The notes: generated by a model not told the origin, from the sequence alone. DNA of 64,000 nucleotides from an uncultured Ellagibacter sp. (GCA_934663775.1 CAKUKU010000008.1:20660-84659); one strand, 5' to 3'. Positions 43,377-52,304 are shown, numbered from the stretch's first letter. Program-made: numbers and translations.

Positions 43377-45944
43377 CTAGTTCTCCGCCGTCTTCGAGGT
43401 GCTCTTTCGAGCGGCGGGCTTCTTCGTCGCAGCCTTCTTGGTCGTCTTCTTCGTAGCAGTCTTCTTTCCCTTCGAAGCCGCCTTCTCCGCGTCGCCCTGC
43501 TCCTTGCCCGGGCAGTCGAAGTTCGGGCAGAGCTTCCACGGGCCGCGGGCGGTCGTCACGATGACGAGCGGCGCGCCGCAGTGCTCGCACACCTCGCCCG
43601 TCGCCGCGAGCTTGCCGTACTGCGGCAGCGGGTACCCCACGCCGCACTCGTCGTGGTTCTCGCAGCGGATGAAGCGCTTGAGTGTGCGAGGGTTTTTCTG
43701 CGCGACGAGGTTCGCGTGCTTGCCCGCCTCTTTGCACACCGGGCACTCCCCCACGATCACGTCGGGCTCTTTGTTGGTCTCGCAGTTCGGGTCGATGCAC
43801 ATGATGCGCGGCTTCGAGCGGAACGCCGTCACCTTCACCTGGGGCATGCCGCACGTGGGGCACACCTCGGGCACCGACTCGATCTTGCCCTTCGGCAGCG
43901 GGTAGGTCACATCGCAGTCGGGCCAACCGGCGCATCCGATGAACATCCCACGCGTTTTCTGCGAGGCGCGAATCTGCAGGTCCTTGCCGCACTTGGGGCA
44001 CTCGCCCACGTACGCGTCGGCCGCGACGGCGTCGGCAAGGGCATCCTTCACTTCCTCGGAATGCGGCATGAGGTCGGCGAGCTGCTCGGAGAGCAGGTTG
44101 CGGGAGTTCATGACCACGTCGACCTTGGTCTTTTGCCCCTCGGCGATGTTGTCCATCTCCGCTTCGAGCTCCGCCGTCATCTCCGGATGCGTGATGTGCG
44201 GCGCGAACTTGTCGAGCGCGTCGCACACCGCCATGCCGAGCTGCGAGGGCTCAATCGGGTCGTTCTGGATGTACTTCACCGTGTAGAGGCGCTCGATGAT
44301 GCTGTGGCGCGTGGATTTCGTGCCGAGCCCGAGCTTCTCCATCTCCTGGATGAGCTTGCCTTGGCTGTAGCGGGCGGGCGGCTCGGTTTGCTTCTTCGTG
44401 CAGGTGGCGCCGTTGAAGGCAATCTGCTGGCCCTCGGTGAGCGCGGGCAGCTGCTCGTCTTTCTTCATACCGTAGGGGTAGATGGCGCGATATCCCTCGT
44501 GCACGAGGACGTCGCCTTTCGCGGCGAAGTGCTCGCCTGCAACGTCGAGCGTGACCTTAGTCCCCTCGACGACCGCGGCCTCGGAAAGCGTCGCCAAGAA
44601 GCGGCGCGCGATCAGGTTGTAGAGCTTGTATTCCGCGGGCGGCAAGTCATCGGGCGTGACCATCGCCGTCGGGTAAATCGGCGGGTGGTCGGTCGTCTCC
44701 TTCTTACCGCGGGTCGCCGTAAGCGGCCCCTTCGAGAGGAGCTCCTTGCAAAACGGCGCGTAGGCGGGGTTTCCCGAGATGGTCTTCACGACTTCCGCCA
44801 AGTCGAGCGAGCTCGGGTACACCGTGTTGTCCACGCGGGGATAGGAGATGTAGCCGTCCATATAGAGGCTCTCAGCGAGGCGCATCGTGCGCGCGGGCGA
44901 CAAGCCCTCCGCCGACGCCGCGGTCATGAGGCTCGTGGTGTTGAAGGGAACGGGCGGCTGCTGCTTGCGCGAGCGCTTCTCGATGGAGAGCACCTTCGCG
45001 CTCGTCGCGCCCAGGGTGGCGGCCATGGCGGCATTGGCAGCAGCCTCCTCCTTGAAGCGCGCCGTCGCATGCGGCGCCTCGAAGGCAAGCGCGCCCTCGC
45101 CTGCCGTGGGGCCGGTCTTCTCGGCGGCGTCGAAGGCGCCCTTAATCACCCAGTAGTCCTCGGGGACAAACGCCAGGCGCTCACGCTCGCGCGCCACGAT
45201 GAGGGCGAGCGTCGGCGTCTGCACGCGGCCCGACGAGCGCACGTTACCGTAACCCGCGAACTTCACGAGGGTGAGGTAGCGCGTGAGCACCGCGCCCCAG
45301 ATAAGGTCGATATCCTGACGTGATGCGCCGGCGGAGGCGAGGTTCGTGTCGAGTTCCACCAGATTTGAGAACGCGTGGGTGATTTCCTCCTTCGTGAAGG
45401 CGGAATAGCGCGCACGGGAAACCGGGGCGGTGGGGTTCACCTCCTGGATGCACAAGAGCGCATCGGAGCCGATGAGCTCGCCCTCGCGGTCGAAGTCCGT
45501 CGCGATCACGATGGAGTCCGCCTTTTTGGCGAGGTTCTTCAAGCTGCGGATGATTTCCTTTTCCTTAGGAAGTTTCTCGATTGGCGCGTAGACCAGATAC
45601 GGCAGTGCATCCATCTTCCAGCCCTTGAGCTCCACGCCGTCCTCGGTGAAGGGCTTTTTCTTCTTGAAGGGGGGCTTCGGCAGGCTTTGGGGCACGTCGG
45701 CGGGGATGGCCTTGCCCTCGACGGTCACGCCGCGCCAGCCGCCGCGCTTTTTGTACACCAGGTTGGGAGTGAAGTCGGGCTCTAAGATATGGCCGCGCAA
45801 GCCGATGGTTACCCACTCCTCGCCATCCACCTCGAAGCGATAGACCGGCGTCGAATACACCTTGTCGGCCGTGGGCTTTTTCGCGCCTAAAAGGCTCGCA
45901 ATCTTGGTTGCCGCGTCGTTTTTCTCCGTTACGACCAGTTTCAC
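43377..45944 (-). CDS. topA: DNA topoisomerase I
   Basis: An 855-residue type IA topoisomerase. It starts VKLVVTEKNDAATKIASLLG (Toprim), and the Toprim acidic triad appears in ATDFDREGELIG. The active Tyr lies in YISYPRVDNTVYPSSL. The C-terminal half has several four-cysteine zinc modules and ends in a Lys/Ala/Thr-rich tail (about 40 residues) like those of actinobacterial TopA that bind DNA processively. The GTG at 45944 has AAGGAG upstream. Confidence 0.95.
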   Translation of the reverse strand: MKLVVTEKNDAATKIASLLGAKKPTADKVYSTPVYRFEVDGEEWVTIGLRGHILEPDFTPNLVYKKRGGWRGVTVEGKAIPADVPQSLPKPPFKKKKPFTEDGVELKGWKMDALPYLVYAPIEKLPKEKEIIRSLKNLAKKADSIVIATDFDREGELIGSDALLCIQEVNPTAPVSRARYSAFTKEEITHAFSNLVELDTNLASAGASRQDIDLIWGAVLTRYLTLVKFAGYGNVRSSGRVQTPTLALIVARERERLAFVPEDYWVIKGAFDAAEKTGPTAGEGALAFEAPHATARFKEEAAANAAMAATLGATSAKVLSIEKRSRKQQPPVPFNTTSLMTAASAEGLSPARTMRLAESLYMDGYISYPRVDNTVYPSSLDLAEVVKTISGNPAYAPFCKELLSKGPLTATRGKKETTDHPPIYPTAMVTPDDLPPAEYKLYNLIARRFLATLSEAAVVEGTKVTLDVAGEHFAAKGDVLVHEGYRAIYPYGMKKDEQLPALTEGQQIAFNGATCTKKQTEPPARYSQGKLIQEMEKLGLGTKSTRHSIIERLYTVKYIQNDPIEPSQLGMAVCDALDKFAPHITHPEMTAELEAEMDNIAEGQKTKVDVVMNSRNLLSEQLADLMPHSEEVKDALADAVAADAYVGECPKCGKDLQIRASQKTRGMFIGCAGWPDCDVTYPLPKGKIESVPEVCPTCGMPQVKVTAFRSKPRIMCIDPNCETNKEPDVIVGECPVCKEAGKHANLVAQKNPRTLKRFIRCENHDECGVGYPLPQYGKLAATGEVCEHCGAPLVIVTTARGPWKLCPNFDCPGKEQGDAEKAASKGKKTATKKTTKKAATKKPAARKSTSKTAEN

Positions 45945-46112
45945 GTGGCTCTCCTTGCCCCCAGGGCGCCTGTCGCGCGCCGGGAATCGTTCACACGGTT
46001 GCCCCGATTCGTCAGTTTTACGTGTGCGGGGATTCTCTTTTCCGATGCCGTGCACGGCATTTTTGCCGCGCACCGTGCGCCCTAGCATACACGATTTGGG
46101 CGCTATGCAACA

Positions 46113-46151
46113 AAAAAGGTTCCCAAAGCGTATCTTTCGCCTTGGGAACCT
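46113..46151 (-). terminator. Terminator of the ThyX-DUF1385 unit
   Basis: Arms GGTTCCCAAAGC (46119-46130) and GCCTTGGGAACC (46140-46151) pair at 11 of 12, followed on the minus strand by TTTTTT. It ends 170 bp before topA. Confidence 0.85.
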
Positions 46152-46178
46152 GAGAAGTTGGCCGCACGTGCGGCTGTT

Positions 46179-47225
46179 TTAGGAAGACGCCTTCGCAGCC
46201 TCGGCTTCCTCGCGTTCGAGCACGAGCTTCATAGCGGCGATGGCGCATTCGAGCATGCCGTCATCGGGCTCGTTCGTGGTGAGGTACTGCATCTGCATAC
46301 CGGGCCAAAGTACCACTTTGACCAGCGGATTCTCGGGGTGCGAGCCCGCCCACCTGACCGTAATCTCGTACGACACGCCCGCGATCACCGGCATGAGCAC
46401 GATACGCGAGACGATGACGAGCGCAAGCTTCGGCGCACCGTCGGGCACGCCCCACGCAGCGATAAGCGCGTTTAGGGGCACGATCGTGTACACGAGGATG
46501 GCGATAATCATCACCATGATGAGAAACGCCGTGCCGCAGCGCACGTGCAGGCGCGGGAAGCTGCGCGCGTTCTCAGGCGTGAGCGGCAAGCCGTGCTCAT
46601 AGCAGTGGATGGTCTTGTGCTCCGCGCCGTGGTAGCCGAACATGCGCTTAATCTCCGACATGCGCCCGATGAGCCAGATGTAGAACACGAACACGGCGAC
46701 GCGCAGCACGCCATCGACGATGTTCCACAAAAGCGTGTTGCCGTCGTACTCGCCCACGATGAGGTTCGTGATGAAGGCGGGCGCCACGATGAACAAGACG
46801 ATGCCGAGAACAAGCCCGCCGACCATCGAGATGGCCATTTCCTTCTTGCCGAACTCAGGCTCGGGTTCCTTCTCGCGCGGGGCGGTTTCCTTAGCGTCCT
46901 TAACATCCTCGGCGCCCTCGTCTTCCTCTTCCGCATAGGCGTGAAGGGTCGCGATCTCGAGCGCTTTGAAACCTAGGATGAGCGACTCGACGAGCGCGCG
47001 ACACCCGCGAACGAGCGGCCAGTACAGCCAGCCGTTCTTCTCCTTCCCGCTCGCAAGATCGTGCTCCTCGGTGTAGATCTCGCCCGACGGCTCGCGCACG
47101 GCGACCGACCAGTTATACTTGCCGCGCATCATGATGCCCTCGAGCAGAGCCTGCCCGCCGACGTGGGTCTTGCGCGCGCCGTCCTCGGAGAACGCGCGGG
47201 AAAGGTCGCTTTTCTTACGAGTCAC
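46179..47225 (-). CDS. DUF1385 integral membrane protein
   Basis: A 348-residue DUF1385-family protein, of unknown function. Visible markers are GGQALLEGIMMRGKYNWSVAVR near the N-terminus, YHGAEHKTIHCYEHG (candidate metal site), and FPRLHVRCGTAFLIMV before the transmembrane cluster. About four to five hydrophobic segments follow in the middle and C-terminal regions. An acidic Glu/Lys-rich linker lies at about residues 95-125. It follows thyX by 7 bp. In many Gram-positive genomes DUF1385 genes lie near prfA or rpmE; here rpmE is 2.4 kb away. Confidence 0.92.
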   Translation of the reverse strand: MTRKKSDLSRAFSEDGARKTHVGGQALLEGIMMRGKYNWSVAVREPSGEIYTEEHDLASGKEKNGWLYWPLVRGCRALVESLILGFKALEIATLHAYAEEEDEGAEDVKDAKETAPREKEPEPEFGKKEMAISMVGGLVLGIVLFIVAPAFITNLIVGEYDGNTLLWNIVDGVLRVAVFVFYIWLIGRMSEIKRMFGYHGAEHKTIHCYEHGLPLTPENARSFPRLHVRCGTAFLIMVMIIAILVYTIVPLNALIAAWGVPDGAPKLALVIVSRIVLMPVIAGVSYEITVRWAGSHPENPLVKVVLWPGMQMQYLTTNEPDDGMLECAIAAMKLVLEREEAEAAKASS

Positions 47226-47232
47226 TTGTTCG

Positions 47233-47913
47233 TTAGCTCCTTTTCACGCGAGGATAAGGGTTTCCGCAGGTCATCTTGCCTTCGGGGCATGCGCCCGACA
47301 CGCAGGGAGCGCCAGCGTCGGCGAAGATGAAGGGGGCCGTGGGGCGCGCGAGCTCGAGCATGCGGTGCGCCATATCGCGGATTTCCCACTGGGCGCGGTT
47401 GCAGCAGCGCAGCTTGAAGAAATGCAGAAGCTCGCGAACGTTCATCGTGACGACGATCTTGCTCTCCGCGGCGTTCGGCAGAAGGTAGCGCGCATCCTCG
47501 GCGGGCACGCCCGCGTCGAGCAGCTTCTCGTAGGCACCTACGCATGCGGCGATGGCCTCGTCGAAGATCGCTTTCTTCTCGGGGTCGGATGCGATGGTGT
47601 CGGGAGTCACCACATCGACGCCGTTTTTGAACTTCACGTAGCGCTGGCTTTGCTGGTTGAAGCTCGCGATGCGGTGACGGACGAGCTGATGGGTGAGCGC
47701 GCGCGACACGCCGTCGATGGCGAAGGTGTAGCTCGCGTGCTCGAGCGTGGAGAAATGCCCGCTCTCCATGATGGTCGTAAGCACGCTTCTCACGCGCTCC
47801 TCGGGCATCGTCTCCATAAGCTCGGCCGCGCCCACCGGCGCATAGCACAGCCGCGCCGCCGTGGCGATCGCGCGCTCGGGGTCGGGCGTGTGATACAAAA
47901 GCTCAACGTGCAT
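47233..47913 (-). CDS. thyX: FAD-dependent thymidylate synthase ThyX
   Basis: A 226-residue flavin enzyme converting dUMP to dTMP with NADPH and methylene-THF. The ThyX motif RHRIASFNQQSQRY (RHRx7S) is intact, and the following ligands are in place. The ATG at 47913 has AGGGGGAGC upstream; an in-frame GTG at 47946 is weaker. Tmk at 39 kb continues the pathway. It is co-transcribed with DUF1385. Confidence 0.95.
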   Translation of the reverse strand: MHVELLYHTPDPERAIATAARLCYAPVGAAELMETMPEERVRSVLTTIMESGHFSTLEHASYTFAIDGVSRALTHQLVRHRIASFNQQSQRYVKFKNGVDVVTPDTIASDPEKKAIFDEAIAACVGAYEKLLDAGVPAEDARYLLPNAAESKIVVTMNVRELLHFFKLRCCNRAQWEIRDMAHRMLELARPTAPFIFADAGAPCVSGACPEGKMTCGNPYPRVKRS

Positions 47914-48100
47914 AGAGAGCTCCCCCTCTTCCTCGGAATCGTTCACGTTTCTTCGTTTCCCGATGGCAGCAAGCCGCAGTTTTTAGGACCGTCTTCGCCC
48001 ACCATCGGCTATTGTCCGCTAACATGATAGGCAAACGCGCGCGTCGGGTCGCCCCCGATTCGCCCCAATGCGAAAAACTCCCCGAGAAAGGCAGCTTCCC

Positions 48101-48994
48101 ATGACAGAGAGCTTCACTCCCCTGCTCACGACCACCGACTGGAACGACGAGTGGATGCAGCTGCAGAAGGCGCGCCGCCACTGCGACGACGCGTCCTACT
48201 GGAACGAGCGCGCGAAAACCTTCACCTCCAAAGACGCGCCCAACCCCTACGTGAACGCATTTCTCGATCGCGCGGGAATAGCCCCCGGAGAAAGCGTGTT
48301 CGACATGGGCTGCGGCTCAGGCGCGCTCGCCGTGCCCTTAGGGAAAGCGGGACATGCCGTCACGGCCGCCGACTTTTCGGAAGGGATGCTCTCGCTGCTT
48401 GAGGGCGCGCTCGAAAAGCACGGCGTCACAAACGTGCGCTGCGAGCAGATGCGTTGGGAAGACGACTGGGAAGCGCACGGCATCGAGCCGAAATCGCATG
48501 ATGTGTGCACCGCGTCGCGCTCGATCGCGGTCGACAACATGCGCGCCGCGCTTCTAAAGCTCACGCGCGTCGCCCGCCGCCGCGTGTGCATCACCCTGCC
48601 CACCGGCGCCTCGCCGCGTACCGACGACCACGTGCTTGAAGCGCTCGGGCTCTCCTCCCGTCTGGGGCACGATCACCTCTACGCGATGAACATCCTTGCG
48701 AACATGGGGTTCGAGCCTGAGCTCTCCTATATCAAGAGCGCGCGGATGGACACGTTCGCCTCCTTCGACGACGCACTCGCCAAATACGACGACATGGTTC
48801 GCAAAGCCTGCATCTACCTGCCTGAGAAACGCGTCCAGATAGCGCTCTCCAAGCTTGGGCCCTGGCTCGAGACGCAGCTCACTGAAAACGAGAACGCGGG
48901 CGCACCCGACGAGAAGGGCATTGCGCAGGGAGCCCTCAGGTTTCGCGAAAAGCGGGTCATCACCTGGGCATTCATCGCCTGGAACGCCGAGTAG
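48101..48994 (+). CDS. Class I SAM-dependent methyltransferase
   Basis: A 297-residue methyltransferase. The SAM motif is VFDMGCGSGALAVPLGKAGH near residue 65. The N-terminal 50 residues (WNDEWMQLQKARRHCDDASYW) and the C-terminal domain suggest a small-molecule or metal-associated substrate rather than nucleic acid. The ATG at 48101 has GAAAGG before it. It is just upstream of the Mop-domain protein; many anaerobes pair such methyltransferases with molybdate or corrinoid genes, but no firm function can be given. Confidence 0.9.
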   Translation: MTESFTPLLTTTDWNDEWMQLQKARRHCDDASYWNERAKTFTSKDAPNPYVNAFLDRAGIAPGESVFDMGCGSGALAVPLGKAGHAVTAADFSEGMLSLLEGALEKHGVTNVRCEQMRWEDDWEAHGIEPKSHDVCTASRSIAVDNMRAALLKLTRVARRRVCITLPTGASPRTDDHVLEALGLSSRLGHDHLYAMNILANMGFEPELSYIKSARMDTFASFDDALAKYDDMVRKACIYLPEKRVQIALSKLGPWLETQLTENENAGAPDEKGIAQGALRFREKRVITWAFIAWNAE

Positions 48995-49011
48995 GGCCCT
49001 TGAGGGCGCGG

Positions 49012-49040
49012 TTGTGCGCATGCGGGGCATCGCCTATACT
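49012..49040 (+). promoter_or_regulatory. Candidate promoter of the di-Mop gene
   Basis: TTGTGC (49012-49017), 17-bp spacer, TATACT (49035-49040), 64 bp upstream of the start at 49104. Spacing is ideal. Confidence 0.5.
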
Positions 49041-49103
49041 TGACGGTTGTTCGCCCGCCTTCGAGAAGGCGGCGCAACAGGGACGACACGAAACGAGGAA
49101 GTA

Positions 49104-49529
49104 ATGCGCATTTCCGCACGCAACATCTTAAAGGGCACGATCACCGCCGTGAAAGACGGCGCCGTGAACGGCATCGTATCGATACAGGTCGGCGGGACGA
49201 CGCTCGCCTCCGACATCAGCATGGAGGCGATTCACGACCTCGGCCTTGCGCCGGGGGCGCCCGCATACGCCATCGTGAAGGCGAGCCACGTCATGTTCGC
49301 GAGCGGCGACAAGCCGCTTAACACCATCTCCGCCCGCAACCAGCTCACAGGCACGGTCACCACGGTTCGCGCCGGTTCTGTGAACGGGCGCGTGTCCATC
49401 ACGCTCGACGACGGCAACGTCATCACCGGCTCCATCACCAACGAGTCGATCTCTTCGCTCGGGTTGGAAGTAGGCGAAAGGGCGATTGCCATCGTGAAAT
49501 CCACCGATCTCATGATCGGCGTCGATTAG
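49104..49529 (+). CDS. Di-Mop (two TOBE domain) molybdate-binding protein
   Basis: A 141-residue protein of two tandem Mop/TOBE modules: residues 1-68 (ISARNILKGTITAVKDGAVN) and 70-139 (ISARNQLTGTVTTVRAGSVN). Such 'molbindins' bind oxyanions such as molybdate or tungstate and may store or buffer them. The ATG at 49104 follows GAGGAAGTA. No ModABC genes are adjacent. Its presence fits a genome with molybdoenzymes, as the truncated gene at the left edge may also suggest. Confidence 0.93.
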   Translation: MRISARNILKGTITAVKDGAVNGIVSIQVGGTTLASDISMEAIHDLGLAPGAPAYAIVKASHVMFASGDKPLNTISARNQLTGTVTTVRAGSVNGRVSITLDDGNVITGSITNESISSLGLEVGERAIAIVKSTDLMIGVD

Positions 49530-49577
49530 CAACCTTGCGAAAGCACCCTGCACGCTCGAAGCGGCGCACGAGGGAAA

Positions 49578-49620
49578 AGAAAAGGCCGAACAGCGCGATT
49601 GCTGCTCGGCCTTGCTTTTT
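49578..49620. terminator. Bidirectional terminator between the Mop gene and rpmE
   Basis: Stem AAGGCCGA (from 49582) pairs with TCGGCCTT, with an inner CAGC/GCTG. T-rich runs lie on both sides (GCTTTTT to the right, TTTTCTTTT on the minus strand), so it can serve both convergent genes. Confidence 0.8.
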
Positions 49621-49634
49621 CCGTAGGGGAAAAG

Positions 49635-50102
49635 CTATTCGGCAGCAGGAGCCTCGACCTCGAGAGCAGCCTCAGCCTCGGCATCGGCGGCAGCCTCGTC
49701 AGCAGCACCCTCAGCCTCGGCGGCAGCGGCGGCCTCGGCGGCACGAGCAGCTTCCTCTTCAGCCTTCTTGGCGTACTCCTCGGCGCGCTTGGCCTTCTCG
49801 GCAGCCTTCTTCTCGCGCTCGGCCTTCTTGGCAGCCTCGGCCTCGGCGACCGCAGCGGCGCGCTTGGCCTTCTTGGCGGCCTCGCGCTCGGCAACCATGT
49901 CCTTCGCAGAGCCGAACTTGTCGGCAAAGCGCTGAACGCGTCCGCCGGTGTCGATGAACTTCTGCTGGCCCGTGAAGAACGGGTGGCAGGCGTTGCAGAT
50001 GTCGACGCGCAGCTCAGGCTTGGTGGAGCGGGTCGTGAACGTGTTGCCGCAGGTGCACTTGACGGTGCACTCGACGTAATCCGGATGGATTCCTTGCTTC
50101 AT
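49635..50102 (-). CDS. rpmE: 50S ribosomal protein L31 with long Ala/Glu/Lys extension
   Basis: A 155-residue L31; typical L31 has 65-80. Residues 1-68 are canonical: [20 protein letters not shown], then [20 protein letters not shown], with all four zinc Cys (type with C+). Residues 69-155 are an uninterrupted Ala/Glu/Lys-rich helix-forming tail, ending EAPAAE. The same EAPAAE ending occurs on S2 in this window. The start has AAAGGAG upstream and a hairpin leader. The extension is uncommon and may project from the ribosome surface. Confidence 0.93.
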   Translation of the reverse strand: MKQGIHPDYVECTVKCTCGNTFTTRSTKPELRVDICNACHPFFTGQQKFIDTGGRVQRFADKFGSAKDMVAEREAAKKAKRAAAVAEAEAAKKAEREKKAAEKAKRAEEYAKKAEEEAARAAEAAAAAEAEGAADEAAADAEAEAALEVEAPAAE

Positions 50103-50112
50103 GTTGGTTCTC

Positions 50113-50142
50113 CTTTACCATGCCTTGGTTTCCGACCAAGGC
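50113..50142 (-). promoter_or_regulatory. Candidate L31 leader (r-protein autoregulatory) hairpin
   Basis: Arms GCCTTGGT (50122-50129) and ACCAAGGC (50135-50142) form an 8-bp stem with 5-nt loop, just upstream of the rpmE ribosome binding site. Published RNA searches describe L31 leaders, including one in Coriobacteria; whether this matches that model needs a covariance search. Confidence 0.6.
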
Positions 50143-50183
50143 GAGACAAGCTTTTTTATGATACCACATCGCATTCCCATTGC

Positions 50184-50225
50184 AATAAAAACAGGTGGCG
50201 AATCGCCATGATTCACCACCTGTTC
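50184..50225 (-). terminator. Terminator of the desulfoferrodoxin gene
   Basis: A 15-bp stem with one mismatch (50190-50204 with 50210-50224), followed on the minus strand by TTTTTATTG. Confidence 0.85.
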
Positions 50226-50274
50226 AAAATCGCGGATGCACGCGCCTGCCCCGCCCCGCACGATAGCGCGAAGG

Positions 50275-50655
50275 CTACAGCTCGGCGACCCACAGCCCGT
50301 GCAGGTTGCAATACTCGTAGACTTTAATCGCGCGGTCGCCTTCTGCGAGCGCAAAATCAGCTTGTGGGGCATCGGCGCTCGTGAGCTCGGCGATTTGATA
50401 GCCCTTCTCAGTGACCAGACACACGAACGCGATCAGGTGCTCGTCGGTCATCGGGTGCGCAACACTTCCGACTTCCACATGGACCGCGTTTCCCGAAACG
50501 CTCGCGACGGGCACATGCTTTTCGGCGGCGGCATCCGTGGAGTTCGCGATAAGCTCACTCATCTTCTCGCCGCAACAAGTTAGCGGCGCTTTCTTGTCGA
50601 AGGGCTTCACGGCGACGTTGCCGCAATGGCTGCATTTGTAGAATGTGACATCCAT
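50275..50655 (-). CDS. Desulfoferrodoxin / superoxide reductase
   Basis: A 126-residue class I desulfoferrodoxin. The N-terminal desulforedoxin site has Cys-x2-Cys (KCSHCGN) and a Cys-Cys pair (TCCGEKM); the superoxide reductase centre has HPMTDEHLI and the closing CNLHGLWVAEL with Cys and His iron ligands. It reduces superoxide without oxygen evolution, suiting an anaerobe. The ATG at 50655 has GAAAGGGAAATGCC upstream; the larger frame is antisense-like. It is 100 bp downstream of lgt. Confidence 0.95.
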   Translation of the reverse strand: MDVTFYKCSHCGNVAVKPFDKKAPLTCCGEKMSELIANSTDAAAEKHVPVASVSGNAVHVEVGSVAHPMTDEHLIAFVCLVTEKGYQIAELTSADAPQADFALAEGDRAIKVYEYCNLHGLWVAEL

Positions 50656-50755
50656 GGCATTTCCCTTTCTCGTCTGCACGCCTCGCGCATCCCGCGAAGC
50701 GACGCTAAAGGCTGACTTAGCGCAAGGCCCACCTCGCCTTGCCGCTAGGGATATG

Positions 50756-51589
50756 CTACTCGGTTTGCTCCAATTCTGGAAGTCCTTGTTGAGACTTCTT
50801 CGCAATAAGCGCATATGCAAGAACGCCCATCCCGACGAGGATGAGGGGCACGGAGAGCACCTGCCCCATCGTGAGCCAACCGCCCCACAAATACCCCAGC
50901 TGCACGTCGGGCTCGCGCACGAATTCAATGGCGAAGCGGAAACAGCCATACATGATGAGAAAGATGCCGAGAAACGTCCCCTGCGGACGCGGCGGACGGC
51001 GACGCGAGAGCGCGAACAGCACGACGAAAATGACGACGCCCTCGAGCAGCGCCTCGTAGAGCTGGGAAGGATGACGCGGAATCATGCCTGCCTGCCCACC
51101 GAAGATCACGCCCCATGCGGCATCGGTCGGCGCGCCCCACAGCTCGCCGTTCACGAAGTTCGCGCAGCGTCCGAAGAAAAGCCCGATAGGCGCCCCGATG
51201 CAACCGAGGTCAGCCAGCGTAAAGTACGGAATGCGCGTGAAATGCGCGGCGACGATTCCCGAGAGCAGCGCGCCGATGAGCCCGCCGTGGAAGCTCATCC
51301 CGCCCTTCGAGAGCGCGAAGATGTCCGCGGGGTGCTGCAGATAATAGCCATCCCCGTAAAAAAGGACATAGCCCGCGCGGCCGCCCACGATGACGCCCAC
51401 GACCACGCAGAGCATGATCGTGATGAGCGCATCGGAGTCGACGCGCACACGCCAGCGCTTCGCCGTGCCCATAAGCACGAGAGCAGCGCAGATAAATCCG
51501 AGGACGTAGGCGATGCCGTACCACCGCACAGAAAAAGGCCCGACCGAAAACGCGATCGGGTCGAGGCTTTGATAGATTTCGTTGAGCAA
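50756..51589 (-). CDS. lgt: Prolipoprotein diacylglyceryl transferase
   Basis: A 277-residue membrane enzyme transferring diacylglycerol to the lipobox Cys of prolipoproteins. About seven hydrophobic segments, with the conserved HGGLIGALLSG and GRCANFVNGELWG. The TTG at 51589 lies 4 bp after the upstream stop with GGAAGGGA 9 bp before it and gives the family N-terminus; a GTG at 51616 would overlap the upstream gene. A substrate of the enzyme, a lipoprotein, lies at 24.3 kb. Confidence 0.93.
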   Translation of the reverse strand: MLNEIYQSLDPIAFSVGPFSVRWYGIAYVLGFICAALVLMGTAKRWRVRVDSDALITIMLCVVVGVIVGGRAGYVLFYGDGYYLQHPADIFALSKGGMSFHGGLIGALLSGIVAAHFTRIPYFTLADLGCIGAPIGLFFGRCANFVNGELWGAPTDAAWGVIFGGQAGMIPRHPSQLYEALLEGVVIFVVLFALSRRRPPRPQGTFLGIFLIMYGCFRFAIEFVREPDVQLGYLWGGWLTMGQVLSVPLILVGMGVLAYALIAKKSQQGLPELEQTE

Positions 51590-51593
51590 GGAG

Positions 51594-51812
51594 CTAGTCC
51601 CTTCCCATTCCGGCACCCACTTCGATGGCGGCGAAACGAACTTCCTCGCGCAGGGCCAAAGGAATCGTTTGAACCGTCGATATACTCGCCCCGCATTGGG
51701 GGCATGTGACCGTGAACAACGCGATGTCCTGGCGAAGCACCATCATGGAGTCGTAGCGGCATACGTCCAGGTCGCTTTGCCCGCATGCGGGGCAGCTAAG
51801 CGTTCGAACCAC
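51594..51812 (-). CDS. Small zinc-ribbon (CpXC-like) protein
   Basis: A 72-residue protein with CPACG near residue 7 and CPQCG near residue 37, a four-Cys zinc site like the CpXC family. GGAGG precedes the GTG. It ends 4 bp before lgt, so it is co-transcribed. Function unknown; it may bind RNA or act as a metal-binding adaptor. Confidence 0.75.
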   Translation of the reverse strand: MVRTLSCPACGQSDLDVCRYDSMMVLRQDIALFTVTCPQCGASISTVQTIPLALREEVRFAAIEVGAGMGRD

Positions 51813-51880
51813 AGCTCTCGCCTCCTCATTCGCATCTGCTCGCTTGCGCCTTATTGTAGCAGTGTTTCAAGCCGTGCATC

Positions 51881-52192
51881 CTACAGGATGAATCGATTGC
51901 GCGCGCCGAGCTTGTGCTCCTGGCGCGGGCACTCCTCGATGTTCGGGCCGTGCGTCAGGAAGAACGTGCAGAAATGGCACACTTCCTTCACCGCCGCATC
52001 GTAGCCCAGTTCGGGATTGAGCAATAGCTCGAAGTCGTCGCAGACCTCGTGCGTCGGGCGATGACATGCAGCGTAATGGCAGTCGGCCGGGCACGGCTCG
52101 CCCGGCGTATTGTGAGGGCAACGCTCCTGCATCTCGTCGTCGCAGCCCCGCATCTCCCAGCAATAAGACACCTTCTTCTCCTTCATCGGCAT
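51881..52192 (-). CDS. Cys-rich 'two-CW'-like protein
   Basis: A 103-residue protein with at least eleven Cys. The opening SYCWEMRGCDDEMQERCPHN has the CW(x3-4)C(x6-8)CP spacing seen in 'two-CW' proteins of anaerobes, followed by CPADCHYAACHR and CHFCTFF clusters. ATG at 52192 has GGGACGG upstream; residues before it are not Cys-rich. It likely binds iron-sulfur or zinc. Next to the zinc-ribbon protein and lgt; function unknown. Confidence 0.75.
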   Translation of the reverse strand: MPMKEKKVSYCWEMRGCDDEMQERCPHNTPGEPCPADCHYAACHRPTHEVCDDFELLLNPELGYDAAVKEVCHFCTFFLTHGPNIEECPRQEHKLGARNRFIL

Positions 52193-52249
52193 CACCGTCC
52201 CAGCAACCGCGCGACAAGATGCGCGACCTCGCCCCGAACAACGTGCCCG

Positions 52250-52285
52250 AAATAAAGAGAAGGACGGGGTATTCCCGCCCTTCTC
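52250..52285 (-). terminator. Terminator of the NifU-domain gene
   Basis: Stem around 52257-52269 with 52274-52285 (GAGAAGG, CGGG with one bulge per arm), followed on the minus strand by a T-rich run. Confidence 0.65.
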
Positions 52286-52304
52286 GCGCCTCACAAGAAG
52301 TTGA

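Noticed and set aside
43372..44226. N-terminal part of the long TetR frame
   Set aside because: Overlaps topA in the same strand and another frame; no family resemblance. Only residues from the ATG at 43371 are TetR.
43260..45323. 687-residue plus-strand frame
   Set aside because: Antisense shadow of topA.
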